DNA of 64,000 bases from CAVQCX01 sp963711095. Lineage in GTDB: Bacteria; Pseudomonadota; Gammaproteobacteria; Chromatiales; Chromatiaceae. The notes under the pieces are model-generated. The model searched no databases. It saw nothing but the letters and a program-made list of their open reading frames with translations, and was not told where the DNA came from. Every line of letters starts with the position of its first letter. Positions within the stretch are counted from its first letter, which is position 1. The stretch lies in NCBI GenBank assembly GCA_963711095.1, contig CAVQCX010000030.1, forward strand, positions 62,001 through 126,000, written 5' to 3'. Below, piece by piece: positions 1 to 7,820 of the stretch. The translations under genes and the position numbers were made by a program.

Positions 1-1353
1 CAGATCAGCGGCAAGGTGAAGGGCGGATTCACGGTGGACGTCGGCGAGATCCGCGCCTTCCTGCCTGGGTCGCTGGTCGACGTGCGTCCGGTGCGCGACA
101 CCGCCTACCTCGAGGGCAAGGATCTTGAGTTCAAGGTGATCAAGCTCGATCGGCGGCGCAACAACGTGGTGGTCTCACGCCGTGCGGTGGTCGAGGAGGA
201 GCACAGCGAAGAGCGCGAAAAGCTGCTGGAGAATCTGCAGGAAGGCATGGAGATCAAGGGGGTCGTCAAGAACCTCACTGACTACGGTGCGTTCGTCGAT
301 CTGGGCGGCATCGACGGTCTGCTGCACATCACCGACATGGCATGGAAGCGCGTCAAGCATCCCTCCGAGGTCGTCAACATCGGCGACGAGATCGGGGTCA
401 AGGTGCTCAAGTTCGACCGTGAGCGCCAGCGCGTCTCCCTCGGCCTCAAGCAGATGGGCGAAGATCCCTGGGTCGATATCGCACGGCGCTATCCGGAGCA
501 CACCCGCCTGTTCGGCAAGGTCACCAACATCGCCGACTACGGCTGTTTCGTCGAGATCGAGGAAGGGGTCGAAGGCCTGGTGCACGTCTCCGAGATGGAT
601 TGGACCAACAAGAACATCCATCCCTCCAAGGTGGTGCAGGTGGGCGATGAGGTCGAGGTGATGGTGCTCGACATCGACGAGGAGCGCCGCCGCATCTCCC
701 TGGGCATGAAGCAGTGCCAGGCCAATCCCTGGGACGACTTCGCGGAGAACCACAACAAGGGCGACCACGTCAGCGGTAGCATCAAGTCGATCACCGATTT
801 CGGCATCTTCATCGGCCTGGACGGCGGTATCGACGGTCTGGTGCATCTGTCGGACATCTCCTGGGATATTCCCGGCGAGGAGGCGATCCGCAATTACAAG
901 AAGGGCGACGAGATCGAGACCGTGGTGCTGTCCGTGGACCCGGAGCGCGAGCGCATCTCGCTCGGCATCAAGCAGCTCGACAAGGACCCGTTCTCCAGCT
1001 ACGTGGCGACCCACGAGAAGGGCTGCATCGTCACGGGGCTGGTCAAGGAAGTCGACGCCAAGGGCGCCACGGTCACGCTCGACGAGGGTGTCGAAGGCTA
1101 CATCCGGGCGTCCGAGCTGTCGCGCGACCGGGTGGAGGACGCCCGCAGCGTGCTCCGCGAGGGTGACGAGATCGAGGCCAAATTCATGGGCGTGGACCGT
1201 AAGAACCGCACCCTGTCACTGTCGATCAAGGCCAAGGATCAGGACGAGGAAAAGGCCGCGGTCAAGAGCTTCAGCCGGGATGCATCGACTGGCACGGCGA
1301 CCCTGGGCGATATTCTGAAGGAGCAGATGAGCGAGCAGCAGAGCGAGGAGTGA
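1..1353 (+). CDS. rpsA: 30S ribosomal protein S1 (5' end outside window)
   Basis: Ribosomal protein S1 binds mRNA on the 30S subunit and helps leaders enter the initiation site. The reading frame is open from the first base, so the gene enters from beyond the left edge and only about 450 C-terminal codons are present. They contain the end of one S1 (OB-fold) domain and four complete ones, starting near visible residues 83, 168, 255 and 342. Each carries a G-x-V/I core followed by an aromatic-Gly-x-Phe type motif (DYGAFV, DYGCFV, DFGIFI); the last domain is the most divergent (AKGATV). It ends in TGA. A typical gammaproteobacterial S1 is about 557 residues, so roughly 105 residues are missing. 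The following ihfB gene is the usual neighbour. Confidence 0.97.
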   Translation, partial: QISGKVKGGFTVDVGEIRAFLPGSLVDVRPVRDTAYLEGKDLEFKVIKLDRRRNNVVVSRRAVVEEEHSEEREKLLENLQEGMEIKGVVKNLTDYGAFVDLGGIDGLLHITDMAWKRVKHPSEVVNIGDEIGVKVLKFDRERQRVSLGLKQMGEDPWVDIARRYPEHTRLFGKVTNIADYGCFVEIEEGVEGLVHVSEMDWTNKNIHPSKVVQVGDEVEVMVLDIDEERRRISLGMKQCQANPWDDFAENHNKGDHVSGSIKSITDFGIFIGLDGGIDGLVHLSDISWDIPGEEAIRNYKKGDEIETVVLSVDPERERISLGIKQLDKDPFSSYVATHEKGCIVTGLVKEVDAKGATVTLDEGVEGYIRASELSRDRVEDARSVLREGDEIEAKFMGVDRKNRTLSLSIKAKDQDEEKAAVKSFSRDASTGTATLGDILKEQMSEQQSEE

Positions 1354-1383
1354 TCCCGGGCCCCGGGAGTCATTCCCCGGCAT

Positions 1384-1413
1384 GGTGTGGGGCCGGCCCG
1401 AGGCCGGTCCCAC
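1384..1413. repeat. REP-like hairpin between rpsA and ihfB
   Basis: A short GC-rich palindrome (arms GTGGGGCCGGC and GGCCGGTCCCAC around CCGA) fills the spacer between the rpsA stop and the ihfB start. It has no T-run, so it looks more like a repetitive extragenic palindrome than a terminator. It could still stabilise the 3' end of the rpsA message. Confidence 0.5.
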
Positions 1414-1434
1414 CCTAACCAGGACGCAACAAGA

Positions 1435-1782
1435 ATGACGAAATCAGAGCTGATCGAGATCATTGCCAGGGAGCAGAGCCACCTCGCCTACAAGGACGTG
1501 GAGCTGACGGTCAAGTGCATCCTGGAGCAGATGAGCCACGCCCTTTCTTCCGGCGAGCGCATCGAGATCCGGGGATTCGGCAGCTTTTCCCTTCACTTTC
1601 GCCCGGCGCGCATGGGCCGCAATCCCAAGACCGGTGACGCCGTAGCGCTGGCCGGCAAGCACGTCCCGCATTTCAAGCCGGGCAAGGAGCTGCGCGACCG
1701 CGTCAACCGGATTGGCGAGGATGGGCCCCCTGCGGACGAGCCAGCCCGGGCGGCTCTGCCGCGCCGGCGGGCCAGTTTCTGA
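1435..1782 (+). CDS. ihfB: Integration host factor beta subunit
   Basis: Beta subunit of IHF, the heterodimeric DNA-bending protein used in recombination, replication and sigma-54 promoter activation. The 115-residue product has the HU/IHF fold: N-terminal helices (MTKSELIEII), the G-F-G-S-F turn before the DNA arm, and the intercalating-Pro motif GRNPKTG followed by PHFKPGKELRDRVN. The ATG at 1435 is chosen because it matches the usual IHF-beta N-terminus; the open frame extends upstream only into a hairpin spacer. The C-terminus carries about 20 extra residues beyond the core (PPADEPARAALPRRRASF), rather longer than E. coli IHF-beta. It lies directly downstream of rpsA, the standard order. 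Confidence 0.95.
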   Translation: MTKSELIEIIAREQSHLAYKDVELTVKCILEQMSHALSSGERIEIRGFGSFSLHFRPARMGRNPKTGDAVALAGKHVPHFKPGKELRDRVNRIGEDGPPADEPARAALPRRRASF

Positions 1783-1878
1783 GCCCCGGAGCGCCCGGTG
1801 TCGCCCGACCCTTGTCGAGCCCCGGTCGGGCGCCGATTCGCTGTCGGGCCCGCGCAGCCGTTGCTCCGGGGGCTTGTG

Positions 1879-2046
1879 TCAGGTGGTCAGTGTCACGAGC
1901 AGGGCATAGAAGAAGGCCAGGACCCCGGTAGTGAACAGGTGGCTGCCCAGCGTGCGCCGGTCAAGCCTGCCATGCTCTTCGCCCATGATGGAGCGAATCT
2001 GATCGCGGACCTGATCGCGCATGAGGTAACGGTTGTGATGTTGCAT
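1879..2046 (-). CDS. Small single-pass membrane protein, unknown function
   Basis: A 55-residue product beginning MQHHNRYLMRDQ and ending in a hydrophobic segment (GVLAFFYALLVTLTT), so probably one C-terminal transmembrane helix behind a charged, Arg-rich N-terminal part. The ATG at 2046 has a purine-rich GGGAG stretch just upstream. The AT-rich segment 2110–2170 beyond it, unlike the surrounding GC-rich DNA, would suit a promoter. I do not recognise a family. It is convergent with ihfB, with under 100 bases between the two stop codons. Confidence is moderate because evidence is limited to reading frame, start context and hydrophobicity. Confidence 0.55.
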   Translation of the reverse strand: MQHHNRYLMRDQVRDQIRSIMGEEHGRLDRRTLGSHLFTTGVLAFFYALLVTLTT

Positions 2047-2209
2047 GAGAGCGCTCCCGTTCAGATTCTGAGCCGTTGTGTCGGCCCGGGTGGGCATCAG
2101 GCACAGGCGGTGTTCTAAGTATGTTCTACTCTAGCAGAATAAGAACAAAAAGAGAACTTCGTTTTGGTCTCGATCACCTGCGGGGGTCGGCTGTCATCGC
2201 GTCCCTGGC

Positions 2210-2431
2210 GTGAGCGACACCAGCGAGATGCACCAGACCAAGGTTGCGGACTGTATAGAGAGTCTCTGCCAGAAGGGCTGCGAGGCAGTGCGTGAGGACA
2301 TCGCCGCCCTGGAGCACGGATGCGGTTTGCCGGAGACCTGCGGCCTCTCGGCCGAGCAGGTCAAGGCCGTGCTCCTGGAGCTGAAATCGATCATGGATGT
2401 CTACGGCGCGGTTTGTCGCCCCACGGCCTGA
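2210..2431 (+). CDS. Conserved small cysteine-containing hypothetical protein
   Basis: Up to 73 residues, starting either at the GTG at 2210 or the ATG at 2228 (MHQTKVADC). It is soluble and helical, with several cysteines (ADCIESLCQKGCEAV, HGCGLPETCGLS) and a C-terminal segment QVKAVLLELKSIMDVYG. I have the impression of similar short proteins in sulfur-oxidising gammaproteobacteria, where the pattern 'CxxxLCQKGC' recurs, but I cannot assign a function. It stands alone between a convergently placed small membrane gene and the SET-domain gene. The cysteine spacing could support metal or redox binding; that is inference. Confidence 0.55.
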   Translation: MSDTSEMHQTKVADCIESLCQKGCEAVREDIAALEHGCGLPETCGLSAEQVKAVLLELKSIMDVYGAVCRPTA

Positions 2432-2675
2432 GCTTTCGCGCCGCTCGCTTGCCCCTGATGGAGAAGCCGATCACCATGTGGCCGGGCCCGCAGCGAGATC
2501 CGGTCCCGCTGCGTGACCTCGCGGCAAGGCTGGACCGCGAGCGTCTGCCGCGCCATCGGATCGGCTGGGGGCGGGCGGAAGGCCGTGAGGGTTGTCTGGC
2601 CATGCAGGGGGAGCGCTTGAGCTGATTCGGGATGTCGGGGCCGGAGCCGCTGACCATGAAGAGACTGCGGGGCTG

Positions 2676-3005
2676 ATGAAGAAGAAGCCGGGCTTGAGGG
2701 CGACTGTGTATGCGGCGCCCTCGTCGATCCACGGTACGGGTTTGTTCGCGAAGCGGGCGATTGTTCCAGGCGAGCGGATCGGCACCTACCAGGGTCCGGC
2801 CGCGCGCCGCAACGGCACCTACGTGCTCTGGGTGTACGGCGAGGGAGGGGCTGCCGTGGGACGCAGCGGACGGAACCTACTGCGCTTTCTCAATCACGCA
2901 CGGCCGGGAAACGCCGAGTTCGACGGATTCGATCTCTTCGCCCGCCGCCACATCGGGCCCGACGAAGAAATCACCTTCGACTACGGAGAGGACTGGCCGG
3001 ACTAG
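2676..3005 (+). CDS. SET domain-containing protein
   Basis: A compact 109-residue SET-domain protein, the fold of protein-lysine methyltransferases. Visible hallmarks are the N-terminal strand with STGLFA-like SSIHGTGLFAKR, the central LLRFLNHARPGNAEF (the N-H pair that contacts S-adenosylmethionine), and the C-terminal EEITFDYGEDW with its catalytic-region tyrosine. The post-SET cysteines of eukaryotic enzymes are absent, as usual in bacterial stand-alone SET proteins. The ATG at 2676 is preferred because residues before it in the open frame have no family character. Substrate is unknown; nothing nearby suggests one. Confidence 0.8.
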   Translation: MKKKPGLRATVYAAPSSIHGTGLFAKRAIVPGERIGTYQGPAARRNGTYVLWVYGEGGAAVGRSGRNLLRFLNHARPGNAEFDGFDLFARRHIGPDEEITFDYGEDWPD

Positions 3006-3012
3006 CCGGCGA

Positions 3013-3165
3013 TCAGTCGTCCAGCGAGCGATTAGGCCGGCGGCCGTCATGACGGAGAAGCCCGCGGATTTTGGCAGCGACCCGCTCGTCGCTACTGGCG
3101 ATAAGCAGCAGGCTGATCAGAAGTACAATCCCGGCTGTGATCCAGGTCCAGATGTCAACGTACAT
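3013..3165 (-). CDS. Small membrane protein (50 aa), unknown function
   Basis: A short gene read on the minus strand with a clear ribosome-binding site (AGAGGTGA, five bases before ATG). The product starts MYVDIWTWITAG, has one hydrophobic helix (IVLLISLLLIASS) and a basic tail (KIRGLLRHDGRR, ending RSLDD). Stop TGA at 3013 is eight bases from the stop of the SET gene, so the two genes converge. An AT-rich upstream region with a perfect 24-bp palindrome (3234–3257) could hold its promoter or operator. No family recognised. The strong Shine–Dalgarno and sensible topology support a real gene. Confidence 0.6.
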   Translation of the reverse strand: MYVDIWTWITAGIVLLISLLLIASSDERVAAKIRGLLRHDGRRPNRSLDD

Positions 3166-3233
3166 AGCTCACCTCTACTATCGTTGTAACTCTTGCACAA
3201 CAACAAGGTTAGCACATTAGAAGATACTTACAT

Positions 3234-3257
3234 AAAAAAGTTTGATCAAACTTTTTT
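3234..3257. promoter_or_regulatory. Perfect 24-bp palindrome, operator or bidirectional terminator
   Basis: The two 12-base halves, AAAAAAGTTTGA and its exact complement, meet at a central GATC. The site lies in a markedly AT-rich spacer between the 3' end of batD and the start of the small membrane gene at 3165. It could fold as a hairpin flanked by A and T runs, serving as a terminator in both directions, or act as a symmetric protein-binding site. The sequence alone does not decide. Confidence 0.5.
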
Positions 3258-3392
3258 ATTGGGGCATTAGTATTTAATGAAGTGAGTAATAACAAGTAGT
3301 TATAGATTCTATGCCGGGCTCGCCGAGTGCCGTTTCCAGTCCGCCTAGGGCTACAGACCGCCGCGTCATCTGCCTGACATGTTGCAAAAACG

Positions 3393-5192
3393 TCAGGCGC
3401 TGGGGTTCAGGGGGGTCAGTATCTGGTCCGGGACGACCGGCCCCTGGGTCTTCGGCAGGCGAAAGCTGCGCAGTGCGTCCCACAGACTCTGGCCGTTCCA
3501 GAGGTTGCCCTGCGCTCCATAAAGCGATCGGTCCAGTCCCTGGATCTGCTCGCGCAGTGGCGGGGAGGTCAGGGCCGCCAGGGCACCGAGGCTGGTGACC
3601 GGCTGATCGGGCCAGCTCTGGCGACCCCAGATCAGAAGCGCGTCCTGGGCCGCGTGTCGGTCACCCTGCTCGCATGCCGCTCGCAGAGCCTCGAGCGCGG
3701 GGGACAGGGGCTGGGGCTTCTCGGGGGGCCTGGCGGGGGACCGTTGGCCGGCCGGTGCCCGCGCCGCACCCCTGCGGCTTAACCACCAGGCCGCGGCTGT
3801 GCCCAGCCAGCCGATGCCCAGCAGCAGCGATAGCCACACCAGCCAGGACGCCTTGCGGGGACCCCCGGAGTGGGAGGTCGCGACGGCGAGCCCGGGCTCC
3901 AAGGGGGGCTCCCGCATCGCGCTCCAGGGGGCCGTGGGGGGTGCCACCAGAGGGTATTGCTGCTGGCGGCCGGCTGCGGGCGGCTGGGCCGGTTGCGACG
4001 CGCCGGGCAGCGCCGGCAGCACGCGGACCGAGCGCGCAGGCAGCTCGGCCGTCTCGGCACGGCTCTGGGCGGTGTTCCACCAGCGGACCTGGATGGCGGG
4101 CAGGAGAAAACGCCCGTCGTCGGTGGGCACGATGGTGGTGCGCTCCTGACGCACGCCGATCAGCCCCTTCTCGGACGTGCGGTTCTCGAGCGTCGCGTTG
4201 TCGCTGTAGGTCTTCAGGCCGGGCGGGTAGTCCGGCTCCAGGGCGGGCAGCTTGGCCGCAGGCAGTCCTTCGGCGACCACCATGAGCGTGCGGTTGATCG
4301 GCTGCCCGACCCGGAATTCGGGCTTCTGGGTCGGCCAGGCTTCGAGCAGCTGCAGGCTCGATGTGGGCAGCCAGGGCTTGCTTGGGGCCTTGGCGGGGAT
4401 CGGTTTGACAGTGACCTGCAGTGGCCCTGAGTGCACGCTGATGGCCTTGCCGGTGGGTGCAGGTCCGTAGCCGAAGGGAGCGAAGCCGCCGCGGCTCTGA
4501 TCCACCTCGAGCGCCGTGAAGCGGGCGGGCTTGATAGTCAGCGTGCCTGGGGTCTGGGGAAACAGGGCGTAACGCAGCTCGGAGACCTGGTAGCTCACCC
4601 CGTTGCTGGTCGTTTCGTACTGGCGCGCATTGCCCACCCGCTCGACCACGGTATAGGGGCCTTCGATCTCCGGGGCGGCGACCTGGCGGAGATCGATCAG
4701 CGGGGTGGCCCAGTACAGGCGCACTGTGTAGAGGATCTGGCTCTGCACTAGCGTTGCCGGGGGCTCCGCACTGACCTCGACGAACACCTTGTCGGACCCT
4801 GGCGCAACGGCCTCGGTGGTGGCTTCGAGCACCTTGATCGGGATCGCTGAGGTCTGCTCGTCGCCGAAACGGATGGCCGGGATGCTCTGGTCCCCGGGCT
4901 CGCGCGCCATCAGTGTGAGGCGCAGCTCGCCGCGGATGCTGCGTCGGCCGTTGACCACGCGCACCGTCTGGCTGGTCGCTTGCGTCAGCACGTCGAATTG
5001 CCGGCGCAGGGCCGAGAGGTCGGGTGCACTGCTCTGCTCGCCGGTGGACTCGAGGGTCAGCTCGAAGGCGTCGTTGAGATGCACGGGGTTGTGCGAGATC
5101 CGGGCCGAGACTTCGGCCGCGGCCGGCCCGGCGAGCATCACCAGGACCATAACAAGGACACCCCGGACCCCGGCTGGGTAAAGCGGCTTCAT
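3393..5192 (-). CDS. batD: BatD family protein (Bacteroides aerotolerance operon type)
   Basis: A 599-residue exported protein. The start ATG at 5192 opens a signal peptide (VRGVLVMVLVMLAGPAAAEV), followed by BatD-type beta domains: the N-terminal motif HNPVHLNDAFELTLES, then LSALRRQFDVLTQ and the central QILYTVRLYWATPL. A transmembrane segment lies near residues 470–490 (WLVWLSLLLGIGW) ahead of a Pro/Arg-rich stretch and a cytoplasmic C-terminal part. BatD proteins normally sit at the end of moxR-batA-batB-batC clusters acting in stress tolerance. Here the DNA upstream holds only two repeat elements and then moaA, so the usual partners are absent from this side. Confidence 0.85.
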   Translation of the reverse strand: MKPLYPAGVRGVLVMVLVMLAGPAAAEVSARISHNPVHLNDAFELTLESTGEQSSAPDLSALRRQFDVLTQATSQTVRVVNGRRSIRGELRLTLMAREPGDQSIPAIRFGDEQTSAIPIKVLEATTEAVAPGSDKVFVEVSAEPPATLVQSQILYTVRLYWATPLIDLRQVAAPEIEGPYTVVERVGNARQYETTSNGVSYQVSELRYALFPQTPGTLTIKPARFTALEVDQSRGGFAPFGYGPAPTGKAISVHSGPLQVTVKPIPAKAPSKPWLPTSSLQLLEAWPTQKPEFRVGQPINRTLMVVAEGLPAAKLPALEPDYPPGLKTYSDNATLENRTSEKGLIGVRQERTTIVPTDDGRFLLPAIQVRWWNTAQSRAETAELPARSVRVLPALPGASQPAQPPAAGRQQQYPLVAPPTAPWSAMREPPLEPGLAVATSHSGGPRKASWLVWLSLLLGIGWLGTAAAWWLSRRGAARAPAGQRSPARPPEKPQPLSPALEALRAACEQGDRHAAQDALLIWGRQSWPDQPVTSLGALAALTSPPLREQIQGLDRSLYGAQGNLWNGQSLWDALRSFRLPKTQGPVVPDQILTPLNPSA

Positions 5193-5424
5193 GAGAGTCA
5201 CTCTGTTTGCCCTACTGTCAATTTTACCAGCGATCCCGGCGATCCGGCGGCGGGGTCTGGCGCCGGGCGAGGGCCCGCCTGTGCAGGCCTTGCTGGCGGC
5301 GGACCGGGAGTACCGCGACCAGGTCACCGGCTTGGTCTCGGATGAGCGGGTGGGGCCGGTCTTGCCTGACATGATCCGCCGTTCGGCACCCGGCTACGCC
5401 ACCATCATCGCTATTATCCTAGGC

Positions 5425-5543
5425 GCCTGTCGGACTTTCTCTGCAAGTCATTGATTTATAAAGAATCACTATTTTGGTGCAATTTTGAGAATTCTTTATA
5501 TTTCAATTGGTTACGATTTCCAAGAAGCCTAAGTCCGACAGGC
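5425..5543. mobile_element. 119-bp MITE-like element with 13-bp inverted ends
   Basis: The ends GCCTGTCGGACTT (5425–5437) and AAGTCCGACAGGC (5531–5543) are exact inverted repeats. The interior is strongly AT-rich and itself has inverted TATAAAGAAT / ATTCTTTATA arms, so the whole element could fold into one long hairpin. There is no coding capacity. This is the form of a non-autonomous miniature element. It lies two bases from the next element. Confidence 0.6.
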
Positions 5544-5545
5544 TG

Positions 5546-5692
5546 CTAGAAGCGGCAGTTGAACGGCCGCCAGGGTGCGTGCCCTGGTGGTCGTAGCGGC
5601 CATCACCCAATGGGTGAGTATCGAGTTTGTCCATCACCTTGGTCCAACCCATCACTCGATCGCTGTTCGGAGCGGTCAACTGCCGTTTCTAG
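5546..5692. mobile_element. 147-bp MITE, copy 1
   Basis: Bounded by inverted repeats CTAGAAGCGGCAGTTGA and TCAACTGCCGTTTCTAG (16 of 17 matching). It is the same length as the copy at 60645–60791, which lies in the opposite orientation; I count one base difference between them. The outer CTAG may be part of the element or a duplicated target site. A related, longer copy is at 57027–57330. No transposase is encoded. Near-identity of two copies 55 kb apart implies recent movement. Confidence 0.8.
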
Positions 5693-5824
5693 GATTATTG
5701 GCCTGCTGGCCGGGCGCTTTGCCCAGCCGGACATCCGCTGCGCCGACGATGACACCTGCCCCGCCTGTCTCGACGCCAGGGTCGCCGAGACGGCTCGCCT
5801 CGCACAACCGTGCCCCCGCCCGGG

Positions 5825-6907
5825 TCACCCCCCGGTCATGTTCATGTGCCGCAGGATGATGGGTTGGACCCCGAGATTGAAGTCGTGGCCGGCCGGCTTG
5901 ATGTCCATGGCGCGGATGATCGCCCGTTTCAGCGGCAGGTCATCGCCGGGGTTGGCGCGCAGCACCCGGCGCAGGTCCATAGAATGCTCCTGGCCCAGGC
6001 AAAGCAGCAGGCGTCCCTCGGCGGTCACCCGCACCCGGTTGCAGCTCGCGCAGAAGTTGTGGCTGTGTGGGGAGATCAGGCCAATGCGCCCCCTGTAGCC
6101 CGGCACCCGGTAATACCGGGACGGGCCGCCGGTGTTCTCGGGCGTCGGGATCAGCTCGAAGTGCTCGCCGAGATCCCGCAGGACCGCGTCCGAGGGATAG
6201 TAGGCCGCGGCCCGGTCATGGTCGCCGACCACCCCCAGGGGCATCTCCTCGATGAAGCTGATGTCCATATCTCGCTCCAGGGCGAAGCGGGCGAGGGCCG
6301 GGACCTCGCCGTGGTTGTAGTCGCGGAGCACCACACTGTTGATTTTGAGCCGCGCAAACCCCGCCTGCAGGGCGGCGTCAATGCCGCCCAGGGTCTGTTC
6401 CAGTCGGCCGGTGCGGGTGATCCGTGCGAAGCGCTCGGGGCGCAGCGAGTCGAGCGATATGTTGATCCGTTTGACCCCGGCGGCCTTCAGGGGTCCGGCC
6501 AGCCGGGCAAGCTGGGAGCCGTTGGTGGTGAGGACCAGCTCGCGCAGCCGGGGCAGGGCACCGAGCTGCTCGAACAGGCGGAGGACGTCTCTGCGCACCA
6601 GCGGCTCGCCGCCGGTCACCCGGATCTTGGTCACACCCAGCTCGGTGAGCGCGCGCCCCAGCCGGGCCATCTCTTCGAGGGTCAGCACCTGCTCCCGGGG
6701 CAGGAAGCGCACATCCGGGGTCATGCAGTACAGGCAGCGCATGTCGCAGCGGTCGGTGACCGACAGGCGCAGGTAGCTGATCGTGCGCCCGAAACGGTCC
6801 CGTAGGATCTGGCCGGGATCGGTTTTGGCTGGAGGCTGTTCGCTGATCAAGCTGATCCCTCGGGGGCTGACGCCGGGGCGCCGGAACGGTCCCGGGGGGC
6901 TGCCCAT
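5825..6907 (-). CDS. moaA: GTP 3',8-cyclase MoaA (molybdenum cofactor step 1)
   Basis: Radical-SAM enzyme that with MoaC converts GTP to cyclic pyranopterin monophosphate. The N-terminal [4Fe-4S] motif C54-x3-C58-x2-C61 (CDMRCLYC) binds S-adenosylmethionine. GGEPLVRRD is the SAM-contacting GGE motif. A second cluster is formed by C286, C289 and C303 (FCASCNRVR...LLCLG). The protein ends in the conserved Gly-Gly (MNMTGG), needed for activity in the family. At 360 residues it is slightly longer than usual because of a Pro-rich N-terminal extension, so a start further in is possible. The same-strand mobA gene lies 237 bases upstream, consistent with a molybdenum cofactor role. Confidence 0.95.
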   Translation of the reverse strand: MGSPPGPFRRPGVSPRGISLISEQPPAKTDPGQILRDRFGRTISYLRLSVTDRCDMRCLYCMTPDVRFLPREQVLTLEEMARLGRALTELGVTKIRVTGGEPLVRRDVLRLFEQLGALPRLRELVLTTNGSQLARLAGPLKAAGVKRINISLDSLRPERFARITRTGRLEQTLGGIDAALQAGFARLKINSVVLRDYNHGEVPALARFALERDMDISFIEEMPLGVVGDHDRAAAYYPSDAVLRDLGEHFELIPTPENTGGPSRYYRVPGYRGRIGLISPHSHNFCASCNRVRVTAEGRLLLCLGQEHSMDLRRVLRANPGDDLPLKRAIIRAMDIKPAGHDFNLGVQPIILRHMNMTGG

Positions 6908-7071
6908 CCCCCTGTAAGCGACCCTGCGCCGACAGCGGAGGCGACTGGCTCGGCGTTACCGGCCTTTGCGCCCATTCTGTCCCAGAAAGACCGGCTGTTC
7001 TCCCATTCCGTTTCTGGCGGTATTTCCCGGCCCCCTGTGCGAGCGCCCCCCTGCGCGTGACCGCCTGCCTC

Positions 7072-7130
7072 GGGCGCTATCGCGAGCGGGCGCTATCGCG
7101 AGCGGGCGCTCGCTCCTACGGGGCGGCGAT
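7072..7130. repeat. REP-type palindromes between moaA and mobA
   Basis: Two tandem copies of a GGCGCTATCGCGAGC-type unit followed by a GCTCGCTCCTACGGGG arm. This is the same repeat family as the large array at 54–55 kb, where GTAGGAGCGAGCGCC and its inverted partner recur. It probably forms a hairpin in the moaA/mobA spacer. There is no T-run, so a terminator role is not supported. Confidence 0.6.
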
Positions 7131-7144
7131 CCCGCAGGTCGCGC

Positions 7145-7756
7145 TCAGTGCGGCTCGGTCAGCGTCTGCTCGAGGGCTTGCCACTCGGCCTCGGTGTTGA
7201 CGCTGCGAAATGCCTCGCGGCGGTCGCTGAAGTCCACGGCCACCGTCCTGTGCTGCCCGTACCAGCGGTGAATGGCGCGCTCGCCCAACTCCAGAGCCGT
7301 CAGCAGGTCCGCGCAGAGCTCGCGCCGCAGCAGGGCATGCGCGGGCTGCAGCCGCTCGCCGTCGTGGGCGACGGCGATCTCGGCGGCCGAGTCGAGCAGC
7401 GCCTTGCGCAGCCGCTCGACCAGGTCCGGGGGGAGCCGGGGGCCGTCGCAGGGGACCACCAGCACCAGGGGCGTCTCGGCCGCCTCCAGCGCGCTCGCGA
7501 CTCCGGCCAGGGGGCCCTGGAATCCGTCCAGGGCATCGCCGATGACGGGATAGCCCAGACTGCGGTAGCGCTCCAGCGAGCGGGTGGCATTGATCAGCAG
7601 GGTATCGACCTGGGGGCGCAGGGCGTCCAGCACATGGAGGATCAGCGCCCGGCCGGCCAGCTCCAGCCAGCCCTTGTCCTGCCCGCCCAGGCGGCTTCCC
7701 CGACCGCCCGCCAGCACCACACCGGTAACCGCCCGTCTGCCGTCATTGCTCGCCAA
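7145..7756 (-). CDS. mobA: Molybdenum cofactor guanylyltransferase MobA
   Basis: Transfers GMP from GTP to molybdopterin to give the bis-MGD cofactor of DMSO-reductase-family enzymes. The 203-residue product has the nucleotide-binding signature GVVLAGGRGSRLGGQDKG near residues 12–29, and the magnesium-binding VPCDGPRLP segment near residue 100. QPAHALLRR matches the substrate-binding region of the family. The ATG at 7756 gives an N-terminus of normal length. It is on the same strand as moaA. The C-terminal part (NTEAEWQALEQTL) fits the typical 'N-T-P-ED' end. Confidence 0.93.
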   Translation of the reverse strand: MASNDGRRAVTGVVLAGGRGSRLGGQDKGWLELAGRALILHVLDALRPQVDTLLINATRSLERYRSLGYPVIGDALDGFQGPLAGVASALEAAETPLVLVVPCDGPRLPPDLVERLRKALLDSAAEIAVAHDGERLQPAHALLRRELCADLLTALELGERAIHRWYGQHRTVAVDFSDRREAFRSVNTEAEWQALEQTLTEPH

Positions 7757-7820
7757 ATGCCTGGTCTCATCGATCGCGGTGGCGGGTCGTCGCCGGGGGT
7801 GGATGGTGCCCGGGCGGGTC

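Noticed and set aside
175..1014. Long minus-strand frame opposite rpsA
   Set aside because: It mirrors the S1 domain repeats (repeated LxLLxxDxxALAL patterns) and has no ribosome site; it is a shadow of a highly expressed gene.
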